A DNA stretch of 18,283 nt from positions 1 to 18,283 of the forward strand of contig CAJTVI010000053.1 in NCBI GenBank assembly GCA_910579545.1, in the 5' to 3' direction. Made by a program: the position numbers and the translations under genes. This stretch comes from an uncultured Oscillospiraceae bacterium. GTDB lineage: Bacteria; Bacillota; Clostridia; Oscillospirales; Ruminococcaceae. Position 1 is the stretch's first letter. Each line of letters opens with the position of its first letter. Below the pieces are notes generated by a model that was not told the DNA's origin, made no database searches, and was given only the letters and a program-made list of their open reading frames with translations. Positions 1 to 7,074 of the stretch are shown here, piece by piece.

Positions 1-112
1 AACAGGTCTTACTTTCCTTCCCTTTTTTTGTAACACCTCTTTGACAAACCTACAGCCGCCGCGGTTTTGCGGCGCGGGGGCTAAAAAAGCCCTGATTTGC
101 GCCCGATTTTTA

Positions 113-141
113 TTGACATACTGTTACATTCCGGTTACAAT
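113..141 (+). promoter_or_regulatory. sigma-A-type promoter for rny
   Basis: A perfect TTGACA (113-118) and a TACAAT (136-141) are separated by exactly 17 bases, the canonical housekeeping-sigma layout. Transcription would start near 148, leaving a leader of about 250 nt before the rny start codon. Seen directly; activity is inferred. Confidence 0.7.
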
Positions 142-147
142 ATTATT

Positions 148-402
148 TGGTATAGTACGCGGGGCGTTTATGCGCCCTGTTTGGATGAGCTTCGGCAGCG
201 GGGAGCGCCGTCTTCCCCTGTTTTTTCCGGTTTTTGCCCGGGCTTTGCCCCGCTGGGCGCGGCCTATGCGCCTTTGGCTGGCAACTGCTCTTTTTTGAGG
301 GGTCTTTGTGCCCTTTTTGCATAAAATCGTTTTTGCGGCGTCCCGCCGGCGGCTCATCCTCCCAATTAAATGAAATTTGATTGCGAAGAGGAGTGAAACC
401 AT
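148..402 (+). other. structured 5' leader of rny, possible ncRNA
   Basis: This stretch has no convincing gene. It can fold into several stems: GGGCG/CGCCC at 162-177 with a 6-nt loop; CAGCGGGG (196-203) with CCCCGCTG (248-255), an 8-bp perfect stem enclosing a T-rich interior; and GGCGC/GCGCC at 256-272. T-rich runs follow at 291-296 and about 315-319. The rny ribosome site (GAGGAG, about 388-393) lies at the end. The length and strong promoter could suit either a long mRNA leader or a separate small RNA read through into rny. I could not match it to a known riboswitch or to 6S RNA. Confidence 0.35.
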
Positions 403-1956
403 TTGACACCATTAGCCTGTACAGTGCTGGTGGTCGTGGTTGCCGCGCTTGTGGGCGCCGCCTGTTTTTTTGCGGGCAGCGCCTGGCGCCGCAAGACTGC
501 CGAGGCCAAGATCGGCAGCGCGGAGGACGAAGCCAAGCGGCTGGTAAACGACGCCATCAAGACCGCCGAACAAAAGCGCAAGGAATCCATTATTGAAGCC
601 AAGGACGAGGCCTTTAAGCTGAAGAGCGAGGCCGACAAGGAGATCAAGGAGCGCCGCAGCGAGGTGAGCCGGCAGGAGCGCCGGCTGGACCAAAAAGAGG
701 AGGCGCTGGACAAGAAGACCGAGGCGCTGGAGAAAAAGGAAGAGGACATGAAGGCCCGGGCCGAGCTGGTGGAGGCGCGGCTGGCCGAGCTGGAGCAGAT
801 GAAGGCCCGCGAGGCGGATAAGCTGGAGAGCATTGCCCAGCTGACCCAGGACGAGGCGCGGCAGCTTTTGCTGAGCCGGCTGGACGAGGACCTTGCCCAC
901 GAAAAGGCGCTGCGCATCGCGGCCTGCGAGACCAACTTAAAGGACCAGTGCGACGCGATGGCCCGGGAGCTGATCGGCCAGGCCATCAGCCGCTGCGCGG
1001 CCGACCATTCGAGCGAGGCGACCGTGAGCGTGGTGCCGCTGCCGAGCGACGAGATGAAGGGCCGGATCATTGGCCGGGAGGGCCGCAATATCCGGGCGCT
1101 GGAGACGGCGACCGGGGTGGACCTGATCATTGACGACACGCCCGAGGCGATCACCCTCTCGAGCTTTGACCAGACCCGGCGCGAGGTGGCCCGGATGGCG
1201 CTGGAAAAGCTGATCGGGGACGGCCGGATCCATCCCGCCCGCATCGAGGAGACGGTGGACAAGTGCCGCCGGGAGCTGGAGCTGGCGATGAAGCGGGAGG
1301 GCGAAAAGGCGGTGCTGGAGGTGGGCATCCACGGCCTGCATCCGGACCTTGTAAAGCTGCTGGGCCGGCTGAAGTACCGCACCAGCTTTGGGCAGAACGT
1401 ATTGCAGCATTCCCTGGAGGTTGCCTATCTCTCCGGCCTGATGGCGAGCGAGCTGGGTGTGAACCCGGCCCAGGCGCGGCGGGCGGGACTTTTGCACGAT
1501 ATCGGCAAGGCGCTGGATCACGAGATCGAGGGCAGCCATGTGCAGATCGGTGTGGACATCGCCCGCAAGTACCGGGAGAACCCGGCGGTGGTGCATGCCA
1601 TCGAGGCGCATCACGGGGACGTGGAGCCCAAGACCCCGCTGGCGTTTTTGGTGCAGGCGGCCGACGCGATCAGCGCCGCGCGGCCGGGCGCGCGGCGTGA
1701 GAACCTGGAGAGCTATATCAAGCGGCTGGAAAACCTTGAGGAGCTGAGCCGCAGCTTTGAAGGGGTGGAGAACGCCTTTGCGGTGCAGGCCGGGCGCGAG
1801 GTGCGCATCATGGTGAAGCCGGAGGAGATCGGGGACGACCAGCTGACCCTGCTGGCCCGCAGCATTACCAAGAAGATCGAGGAGGAGCTGGATTACCCCG
1901 GCCAGATCAAGGTGAACGTGATCCGCGAGAGCCGCGCGGTGGAGTACGCGAAGTAA
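403..1956 (+). CDS. rny: ribonuclease Y (endoribonuclease)
   Basis: RNase Y is the membrane-anchored endoribonuclease that starts mRNA decay and processing in many Firmicutes. The 517-aa length matches the family (about 520). Visible parts in order: an N-terminal membrane helix (about residues 4-25); a long charged coiled coil rich in Glu/Lys/Arg (about 30-200); a KH RNA-binding domain with the GRIIGREGRNIRALE segment (220-234, GxxG loop = GREG); and an HD metal-dependent domain with H336, the H365-D366 pair in LLHDIGKALDHE and the AHH triplet at 402-404. The C-terminal RNase-Y-specific domain is complete. The start is a TTG at 403, chosen because AGAGGAG lies about 9 nt upstream and the membrane helix follows directly. 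It is monocistronic here, with its own promoter upstream. Confidence 0.97.
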   Translation: MTPLACTVLVVVVAALVGAACFFAGSAWRRKTAEAKIGSAEDEAKRLVNDAIKTAEQKRKESIIEAKDEAFKLKSEADKEIKERRSEVSRQERRLDQKEEALDKKTEALEKKEEDMKARAELVEARLAELEQMKAREADKLESIAQLTQDEARQLLLSRLDEDLAHEKALRIAACETNLKDQCDAMARELIGQAISRCAADHSSEATVSVVPLPSDEMKGRIIGREGRNIRALETATGVDLIIDDTPEAITLSSFDQTRREVARMALEKLIGDGRIHPARIEETVDKCRRELELAMKREGEKAVLEVGIHGLHPDLVKLLGRLKYRTSFGQNVLQHSLEVAYLSGLMASELGVNPAQARRAGLLHDIGKALDHEIEGSHVQIGVDIARKYRENPAVVHAIEAHHGDVEPKTPLAFLVQAADAISAARPGARRENLESYIKRLENLEELSRSFEGVENAFAVQAGREVRIMVKPEEIGDDQLTLLARSITKKIEEELDYPGQIKVNVIRESRAVEYAK

Positions 1957-1983
1957 ATTGCCGAGCTGGGGCATCGACGTATA

Positions 1984-2066
1984 GGCCAATCTGGGGGCCA
2001 CGGCCCCCAGGCCCCCGACACAGGCCAATCTGGGGGATGATATCCCCCAGACCCCCATCATGGGGG
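1984..2066 (+). repeat. 3'-end hairpin repeat, copy A (after rny)
   Basis: Two copies of GGCCAATCTGGGGG (1984-1997 and 2023-2036) each open a hairpin: CTGGGGGCC/GGCCCCCAG at 1991-2010 and TCTGGGGGAT/ATCCCCCAGA at 2029-2051. A third small palindrome, CCCCCAT/ATGGGGG, fills 2052-2066. No T-run follows, so these are not classic terminators. The same module occurs downstream of four other genes in this window in the same sense orientation. Confidence 0.8.
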
Positions 2067-2108
2067 AAAAATCTTTTCTCCACAAACAGTTTCTCAAGTT
2101 AAAAGACG

Positions 2109-2140
2109 AACCCCCGCCCAGAATGTTGGGTGGGGGTTTT
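2109..2140 (+). terminator. rho-independent terminator of rny, possibly bidirectional
   Basis: AACCCCC-g-CCCA pairs with TGGG-t-GGGGGTT around a 6-nt loop (2109-2138), followed by TTTT and GTG. It sits between two convergent genes (rny and the DUF5655 gene). Reading the other strand, the hairpin is followed by CGTCTTTT, so it may also stop the opposite transcript. Confidence 0.6.
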
Positions 2141-2194
2141 GTGTTGGAAAAATGGGCAGGCCGGGCGGGGGTTTTGTGTTGGAAAAATGGGCAG
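2132..2194. repeat. 35-nt tandem duplication downstream of rny terminator
   Basis: A 28-nt block starting GGGGGTTTTGTGTTGG and ending AATGGGCAG occurs at 2132-2159 and identically at 2167-2194, a period of 35 nt. The duplicated block carries the 3' arm and T-tract of the terminator, so the terminator tail has been copied without its 5' arm. Confidence 0.7.
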
Positions 2195-2270
2195 ACCGGG
2201 CCGGGCGGGGGCCGGACATTTGGGGGGTATCCGTTTTAAGGAATTTGGGGCGCCAAGGCCAGCGGCGGGG

Positions 2271-2651
2271 TTATTTTGTCTGGTTGAATTCCCAGGCTTC
2301 CCGCAGCCAGGCCAGCAGCTCGGGGTCCAGCTCGGCGAGGCTTTTGAGGGGGATGTGCAGGGTAAAGCGGCCGGGGTAGGGCTCGGACTGGTAGGCCACC
2401 CGGGGCGAATCGAGCGGACGGCCCAGCCCGAGGGTGAGCAGCAGCCCCTCCTCTTTTTTGCGGCGGGGCAGCGAGGCCATGGCAAACAGATGCCGGCCGT
2501 AAAAGCTGATCTGGCTTTTTTGCACCCGCACGCTGGCCGCCGGGAACTCGGCTTCCAGCACCGCCTCCAGCGCCTTAAAAAGGGGCAGGCTGGCCGGGCG
2601 GGCGTTAAAGAACAAAAAGAGGTCGTCCTCGTAATGGGCCGGCTTTTGCAT
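2271..2651 (-). CDS. DUF5655 domain-containing protein
   Basis: A 126-aa soluble protein that resembles the DUF5655 family, recognisable by the pattern LFLFFNARPASLPLFKALE followed by a segment ending VRVQKSQISFYGRH. The biochemical role of this family is not established to my knowledge, and members are usually small stand-alone cytoplasmic proteins. I chose the ATG at 2651 because GGGGAGAGG lies about 6-9 nt before it; a TTG at 2681 would add ten residues (MTGEGRGEDA) that are simply the translated ribosome site. No signal peptide or membrane helix is visible. The gene is convergent with rny and has no operon partner. Family assignment is by recognition of the pattern only. Confidence 0.75.
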   Translation of the reverse strand: MQKPAHYEDDLFLFFNARPASLPLFKALEAVLEAEFPAASVRVQKSQISFYGRHLFAMASLPRRKKEEGLLLTLGLGRPLDSPRVAYQSEPYPGRFTLHIPLKSLAELDPELLAWLREAWEFNQTK

Positions 2652-2701
2652 CGCGTCCTCTCCCCTTCCCTCTCCTGTCAAAATTTGGTATTTTTTGCAG
2701 G

Positions 2702-2707
2702 ATTATA
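2702..2707 (-). promoter_or_regulatory. possible -10 element for the DUF5655 gene
   Basis: A TATAAT on the minus strand lies about 50 nt upstream of the ATG at 2651. A second -10-like TATACT lies about 15 nt further upstream (near 2717-2722). Neither has a recognisable -35 at 16-18 nt, so this is only a candidate. Confidence 0.3.
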
Positions 2708-2780
2708 AACTTATAGTATATGATTCGCCCCCATTTTGCTTTCCTCGCCGCCCGAAATATCGCGCGGCGGAATAGGGGCG

Positions 2781-3043
2781 GGCCGGTGCCGGGAGGAATT
2801 GGGAATTCCGGCACGCCCCATAGAGGAATTCCCCGGCACCCAATGGATCGGGCGCCGTGAAGGGGGTCTGGTCCGATGTTTCGCATTTTGGCAGGGTGTG
2901 TTTCTCAAATTAAAATTGGCCCATGAAGGGGGTCTGGGGGGCGTGCCCCCCAGATCGGCTTCTGGGCGTGCCCCCCAGATCGGCCCGGGGTGGGGGTCTG
3001 GGGGATGTATCCCCCAGATCGGCTTATGGCCGTGCCCCTGGAT
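2781..3043. repeat. composite intergenic repeat, copy B
   Basis: This gap between the DUF5655 gene and araC is filled by a modular repeat. From left to right on the plus strand: a block with GGGAATTCCGGC (about 2801-2812); an imperfect hairpin GGCACCC/GGGCGCC (2835-2856); the block GGGGGTCTGGTCCGATGT extending to TTTCGCATTTT (2860-2889); an AAATTAAAATTGGCCC block; then hairpins of the form TCTGGGGGGC/GCCCCCCAGA and TCTGGGGGAT/ATCCCCCAGA joined by GATCGGC linkers (about 2932-3043). The first about 150 nt align with copy C at 11945-12100. The CTGGGGG hairpins follow the 3' end of the minus-strand araC in its sense orientation. Confidence 0.8.
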
Positions 3044-3055
3044 CGGCAATGGCCC

Positions 3056-3976
3056 TTACGCCCGCATTTTTTTGCGGTACATGCGGGGGGTCATGGCGGC
3101 CTCGCGCTTGAAGGCGCGGTTAAAATTGGTGATGGAATTAAAGCCGCATTTCATGCTGACGTCCAGCACCAGCTCGTCCGATTCCAGCAGCAGCCGCTTG
3201 GCCAGGGCGATGCGGCGGGAAACGATATACTCCCAGACCGTAAACCCGTTGAGCTGTTTAAAGAGCTGGGAAAGATAGGACGCGCTCATATGGATATGGG
3301 CCGCCACCTGCTCGAGGGTGATGGGCTCGGCCAGATGCTGGTCAATATAATTGAGCGCCTTTTCCACCAGTTCGCGCTTTTCGCGCTGGATCGGCGGCCC
3401 GCCCGCCGCGCCAAACCGGCGCTGGTGCTCCCGCGCAATGAGGATCAGCACCTCGATCAGCTTGAGCTTTGCCATCAGGCTGTAATCCATGGGGGTCTGG
3501 TTGAACTCCTCGATGATATCCTGCAAATTGCGGCGTATCTCGGCCGTGCCTGGCGCGTTTGCCGCAAACCGATGATGGAACCTGCCGCCCCGCTCCAAAA
3601 AAATCTCGTACAGGTAGGACATATCCCCCAGTTCGCTGCTGGGCGCCCAGATGAAATCCGGCGTAAACTGGATGCCGGTACAGGTACACCCGCTGCCCCC
3701 CTCCACATGGATGATGCTGTGCTCCTCGTTGCTGCGCAGCACAAAAATATCCCCCGGCCGTATCTCGTAGGTCTGGTCCCCGATCACGTAGGTGCCCACG
3801 CACTCCTCCTCGAACAGGTCGATCTCTACCGCCCGGTGGGAATGCGGCAGCTTTTCGCGGTTGCGCGGCCCCAGATGGTTGTAATACAGCCGCACGCTGT
3901 GCCGCCCCCGGGTCTCGAGCGGCAGCTCCATCTCGCGGTAGGTGTAGGATACCTGGTTGCTGTGCTGCTCTGTCAT
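3056..3976 (-). CDS. AraC-family regulator with cupin sensor domain
   Basis: A 306-aa transcription factor. The N-terminal half (about 20-150) is a cupin-like ligand-binding barrel: LPHSHRAVEIDLF supplies the His-rich strand and YEIRPGDIFVLRSNEEHSI is the typical PGD turn plus EEH. The C-terminal about 100 residues hold the two helix-turn-helix motifs of AraC proteins: first LEQVAAHIHMSASYLSQLFK, then the signature LDVSMKCGFNSITNFNRAFK ending with TPRMYRKK. The ATG at 3976 has GGGGAGGG about 6-8 nt upstream. It is transcribed from its own consensus promoter just downstream of the TRAP/sugar-acid operon, on the same strand, and is the likely activator of that operon (inference from position and from the operon promoter lacking a -35). 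The ligand is unknown. Confidence 0.93.
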   Translation of the reverse strand: MTEQHSNQVSYTYREMELPLETRGRHSVRLYYNHLGPRNREKLPHSHRAVEIDLFEEECVGTYVIGDQTYEIRPGDIFVLRSNEEHSIIHVEGGSGCTCTGIQFTPDFIWAPSSELGDMSYLYEIFLERGGRFHHRFAANAPGTAEIRRNLQDIIEEFNQTPMDYSLMAKLKLIEVLILIAREHQRRFGAAGGPPIQREKRELVEKALNYIDQHLAEPITLEQVAAHIHMSASYLSQLFKQLNGFTVWEYIVSRRIALAKRLLLESDELVLDVSMKCGFNSITNFNRAFKREAAMTPRMYRKKMRA

Positions 3977-4015
3977 GCAAGCCCTCCCCCCGCCGGCCGC
4001 GGCGGCAAAATCGCC

Positions 4016-4050
4016 CGCCCGGGCCCTGCACCAGGGCCCGGGCGTTTTTT
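4016..4050 (+). terminator. strong terminator-like hairpin in the araC leader
   Basis: CGCCCGGGCCCT (4016-4027) pairs perfectly with AGGGCCCGGGCG (4033-4044) around a 5-nt loop and is followed by T6 (4045-4050). On the plus strand it is a textbook intrinsic terminator, but no plus-strand gene ends here. On the minus strand it forms a 12-bp hairpin in the araC 5' leader, about 10 nt after the predicted transcription start, with A6 before it and only a delayed TTTT after it. It may block antisense transcription into the operon or stabilise the araC message. Confidence 0.6.
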
Positions 4051-4062
4051 GTTGCTTCCTTT

Positions 4063-4091
4063 ATGATACGTTCCCCCCTCGGGCTTGTCAA
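4063..4091 (-). promoter_or_regulatory. sigma-A-type promoter for the araC-family gene
   Basis: On the minus strand, TTGACA (4091-4086) and TATCAT (4068-4063) are separated by exactly 17 bases. The start of transcription would fall near 4056, giving an 80-nt leader to the ATG at 3976. This makes the regulator independent of the upstream operon promoter. Confidence 0.7.
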
Positions 4092-4130
4092 TGCCTTTGG
4101 GGCGGCGGGGCGCGCCCAAACCGGGGAGGG

Positions 4131-4198
4131 AGGTCCGCCGGCCGGGCGCGTGGGAACAGCCTGGCTTAGAGGTCCGCCGGCCGGGCGCGTGGGAGCAG
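4131..4198. repeat. 39-nt period direct repeat after the operon end
   Basis: AGGTCCGCCGGCCGGGCG followed by CGTGGGAACAG occupies 4131-4159 and recurs at 4170-4198 with one substitution (GGGAGCAG). The two copies lie between the lactonase stop and the araC promoter. Beyond them (4200-4269), short inverted arms AGTCTC/GAGACT are seen but no T-tailed terminator for the operon, so read-through into araC is possible. Confidence 0.7.
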
Positions 4199-4269
4199 TC
4201 TCTCAAGGCAACAGGACCCCTGCCCCGAAAGCCTTTCGAGACTCTCCCCCGCGCCCGGCCTTAGCGCCC

Positions 4270-5265
4270 CTACCCGGTTTGGAGCGCGCAGGCGTTGAGC
4301 ACCGCGGGGATCTTGAGCAGCGCCTCGGGCTTTTGGGCCGGCACGCCGTCCGGCCCCAGCAAAAACGCCGCCGCCGTGGAGGATGCCTCGTTCATGCAGA
4401 GCAAAAACCCGCCCACCGGCAGCAGGTCCCGCGGGGAGCGCCCGCCGCTGCCCTGCCGCGCCATGGGATGCAGCCGCTCGCCGTCCCACCCGAACACCGT
4501 GACCGTATCCGCCCCGCGCACCGAGGCATAGAGCACCCCGTTTTGAAAGCGCAGGGCCGCGGCGGTATCCCCCCGCGGCGCGCGGCCCAGCAGGGGCAGG
4601 CTTTGGGCCGGGACCAGCCGCGGCGCGCCGGGACCCCCCTCGTACCGCAGGAGGGTAACGGTGCAGGCCAGCTCGTTGATGCAGGCCGCCCAGCCCGGCG
4701 AGAGCACCGCGAGATGCCGCGGCCCGCTGCCCGGCGCAAGGTCCGTTTGGCCCAGCAGCTTTAGGGAGGGGCTGTACAAAAAAATCCGGTCCAGCCCCAA
4801 ATCGGCGCACATGAGGTACCGGCCGTCCGGCGTGGGGGTGACGCTGTGGGGATGGGGCGCGTTTTGCCGGACGGGATCCGGCCCCCGCCCGGTATGCTGC
4901 GCCAGCAGGCCGGAGGCCGAGAAAACGCTGCCCGACAGGTAGTTTACCCCATAGGTGTGGCCCGCCAGCCGGCAGAGGTGGCAGGCGCATTCGCCGCCGG
5001 TATCCCGCAGGGGGGGCAGCGGGGCGAGGGCAAAGCCCTGCTGCGGCCCGCCCACCGCGTACCGGGCCAGGGCGCTGTGGGCCGAGCCGGCCAGGGGCTG
5101 GCGCAGCAAAACATACAGCACCCCCTCGTCCAGCGCCATATACATGGGCCGGTCGCACACCGTGCGGCCGGCCGGATGAAAACCGCCGCCGTCCAGGCGG
5201 TAGTGATAGATGCCGCCCTGCGGCGTACAGGCCGCAAAATAGATCTGCCAGGCGGTCTGCTGCAT
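4270..5265 (-). CDS. lactonase-family beta-propeller (6-phosphogluconolactonase-like)
   Basis: A 331-aa cytoplasmic protein of the seven-bladed beta-propeller lactonase family (the YkgB/Pgl type). The key match is QNAPHPHSVTPTPDGRYLMC (134-153) running into ADLGLDRIFLY, which carries the conserved His pair H138/H140, and PSLKLLGQTDLAPGSGPRH that follows; an ACH segment (94-96) fits the earlier CH motif. Length agrees with the family (about 330-380). It would hydrolyse a sugar lactone to the open acid. The ATG at 5265 has GGGAGGG about 7 nt upstream. It is the last gene of the operon, 33 nt after the SDR gene. A lactonase beside a dehydrogenase usually opens the lactone that the dehydrogenase forms; here that pairing is inferred. 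Confidence 0.85.
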   Translation of the reverse strand: MQQTAWQIYFAACTPQGGIYHYRLDGGGFHPAGRTVCDRPMYMALDEGVLYVLLRQPLAGSAHSALARYAVGGPQQGFALAPLPPLRDTGGECACHLCRLAGHTYGVNYLSGSVFSASGLLAQHTGRGPDPVRQNAPHPHSVTPTPDGRYLMCADLGLDRIFLYSPSLKLLGQTDLAPGSGPRHLAVLSPGWAACINELACTVTLLRYEGGPGAPRLVPAQSLPLLGRAPRGDTAAALRFQNGVLYASVRGADTVTVFGWDGERLHPMARQGSGGRSPRDLLPVGGFLLCMNEASSTAAAFLLGPDGVPAQKPEALLKIPAVLNACALQTG

Positions 5266-5298
5266 GTTTGCGCCCTCCCTGCCGGGAGGCGGCGGCCC

Positions 5299-6027
5299 TT
5301 ACAGGCTCATGCCGCCGTCCACATAAATATCGGCCCCGGTGATGTAGCCGCCCTCCTCGCTGGCCAGCAAAAGGCAGAGGCCGCTGCAGTCCCGCTCGGT
5401 GCCCATGCGGCCCAGCGGGATGCCGGCCAGCACCTTTTGCAGGTAGGCGGGATCGGCCACCACGTCCCGGTTGCGGGGGGTGAGCATGGCCCCCGGGGCA
5501 ATGTTGTTGATGGTAACGCCGTGCGCCGCCGTTTGCTTTGCAAGGTTGCGCACCAGCGAGAGCAGCCCGCACTTGGAGGCCGCGTACACCGCCATGTCCT
5601 TGTGGGGCACCGTTTGCTGCACGCTGCCGATGGTGATGATGCGCCCCCAGTGGTTTTTGGCCATCTCCGGCTCGTACAGCTGCATCAGGGCCAGGCTGCT
5701 GCCCAGGTTGACCTGCACCTGGGTCTCGAATTCCTGCGGGGTGATCTCGCGCCAGGCCTTGCGGAATTGCACCGAGGCGTTGAGCACCAGCACGTCCACC
5801 GGGCCGGTTTGTTCAAAGAGGGCCTGGGCCGCGCCGCGCTGGGCAAGGTCGGCCCAGGCCGGCCTTGCCCCCTGCCCGATCTCGCCGGCCGCGCGGCAGG
5901 TTTTTTCCTGGCGCGAGCCGTGCACCCAAACGCTGGCCCCGGACCCGGCAAAGGCCGCGGCAATGGCCCGGCCGATGCCCTGGGTGGAGCCGGTAACCAG
6001 CACCCGTTTTTTGCTTACGTCAAACAT
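5299..6027 (-). CDS. SDR-family NAD(P)-dependent oxidoreductase
   Basis: A 242-aa classical short-chain dehydrogenase/reductase. The Rossmann glycine motif TGSTQGIG is at 12-19, N83-A84-S85 replaces the usual NNAG, N107 lies in the active-site helix, the catalytic S135 is in ITIGSVQQ, and YAASK gives Y148 and K152. The C-terminal PGAMLTPRNR and YITGADIYVDGGMSL segments are typical of sugar-alcohol or gluconate-type dehydrogenases (FabG/IdnO-like). The ATG at 6027 is preceded by GGTGGAACAGG, a modest ribosome site. A 102-nt gap with a strong hairpin separates it from the RraA-like gene. It probably oxidises or reduces a hydroxyl of the sugar acid handled by the operon; the exact substrate is unknown. 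Confidence 0.92.
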   Translation of the reverse strand: MFDVSKKRVLVTGSTQGIGRAIAAAFAGSGASVWVHGSRQEKTCRAAGEIGQGARPAWADLAQRGAAQALFEQTGPVDVLVLNASVQFRKAWREITPQEFETQVQVNLGSSLALMQLYEPEMAKNHWGRIITIGSVQQTVPHKDMAVYAASKCGLLSLVRNLAKQTAAHGVTINNIAPGAMLTPRNRDVVADPAYLQKVLAGIPLGRMGTERDCSGLCLLLASEEGGYITGADIYVDGGMSL

Positions 6028-6048
6028 CCTGTTCCACCATGCTTTCTG

Positions 6049-6086
6049 CCCGGGCCCCGGCCCGCAAAAGGGCGGCGGGGCCCGGG
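6049..6086 (-). other. intercistronic GC-rich hairpin between rraA-like and SDR genes
   Basis: CCCGGGCCCCG (6049-6059) and CGGGGCCCGGG (6076-6086) are perfect 11-nt arms; an inner GCCC/GGGC stem closes a short A-rich loop. There is no T-tract, so it is more likely an mRNA stabilising or processing element than a terminator. Confidence 0.6.
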
Positions 6087-6129
6087 CGGTAATGCCTTGG
6101 CAGAGGGGGTCGTGCCTTCCTCCGCCTTA

Positions 6130-7062
6130 TTACAATGCCGACTGGGTGTCGGTGGGGTCGCCCTCCCGGGCGAGCCGGTACTCGGTGCTCCAATCCAGGC
6201 TGCGGTAGGGCTCGCCGCGCGGGTCGGTGCGGATAAACTCCAGCATCAGGTCCAGCATCTCCTCGGTCCAGGTATTGCGGTCGATCTGGGCGGTGGTAAA
6301 GCGGTTCTGGCTGATCATCTCAAAGCCGAACAGGTCCTTGACCTGGGTTTTGGCGCCGCCGTCCACCACCTCCTGCACCAGATGGGGCGGGATAAAGAGC
6401 ACCCCGCCGCTGCAGCCGTACACAACGTCCCCCGGCAGGCAGATGGCCGCCCCGCGCCCCGCGCCCAGCCGGGCGGGCACGTTGAAGCCGGTGAGCACAA
6501 AATCCCGGATGGGGGTGGGGTCGATGCCGCGGTAGTAGACCTGCACCTGGGTCACCTTGTGCATCTGCTCGATGTCCCGGATGCCGCCCCAGATCACCGC
6601 GCCGCCGGTGCCGGTTTTGGCCTGCAGGGCGGTGGTGAGGTTGCCGCCCACAAAGGTGCCCTTAAAGACCTTGTCGTACATGTCCACCACCACCACGTCC
6701 CGGTCGGTGAGGCTGTCCATCACCCACTGGTTGGGGGTGCCGCTCCAGCCCTGGGCCCGGGCAAGGTCCATCATGCTCTCAAAGTAATCCGGCCGGGTGG
6801 GGGCGTACACGGCGGTCACCGCACGGCCCACCAGCTTTTTGTTGACCGTGCCGTCCGGCTTGAACTCCGGGTGCAGGCTCTTCATGGCAATAAACTGGTG
6901 CTCGTAGCCGCGCACAAAAATCGGCTTCCACAGCTCCTCCAGGGTCATTCCATACAGCGCGTCCAGATACCGGTCGGCAACCTTGGGGCGGCCGTCGGCA
7001 AAGCGTTCTCCCTTCCACTGGGAGGTGATGGCAAGGATCTCCTCGCGGTCATTGAATTTCAA
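6130..7062 (-). CDS. RraA-like family protein (HMG/CHA aldolase fold)
   Basis: A 310-aa protein with an RraA-like core at about residues 76-235. The family signature is GGNLTTALQAKTGTGG followed by AVIWGGIRD (139-163); R162 and D163 correspond to the catalytic Arg and metal-binding Asp of 4-hydroxy-4-methyl-2-oxoglutarate/oxaloacetate aldolases. PGDVVYG (210-216) and GVLFIPP complete the core. At 310 aa it is much longer than RNase E regulator RraA (about 160), with N- and C-terminal extensions of about 75 residues each, which points to a metabolic lyase and not RNA regulation. The start is a TTG at 7062 with TAGGAGGAAGG 6-13 nt upstream; the gap to the preceding gene is only 12 nt. It probably cleaves or decarboxylates the 2-keto product of the dehydratase (inference). 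Confidence 0.85.
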   Translation of the reverse strand: MKFNDREEILAITSQWKGERFADGRPKVADRYLDALYGMTLEELWKPIFVRGYEHQFIAMKSLHPEFKPDGTVNKKLVGRAVTAVYAPTRPDYFESMMDLARAQGWSGTPNQWVMDSLTDRDVVVVDMYDKVFKGTFVGGNLTTALQAKTGTGGAVIWGGIRDIEQMHKVTQVQVYYRGIDPTPIRDFVLTGFNVPARLGAGRGAAICLPGDVVYGCSGGVLFIPPHLVQEVVDGGAKTQVKDLFGFEMISQNRFTTAQIDRNTWTEEMLDLMLEFIRTDPRGEPYRSLDWSTEYRLAREGDPTDTQSAL

Positions 7063-7074
7063 GCTGCCTTCCTC

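Noticed and set aside
148..320. 6S RNA gene
   Set aside because: The 5' and 3' ends do not pair and no clear central bubble flanked by long closing stems could be drawn, so only a structured leader is claimed.
1984..2066. CTGGGGG hairpins as ordinary rho-independent terminators
   Set aside because: They are not followed by T-tracts, and T-tailed hairpins are present further downstream after rny and prfC.
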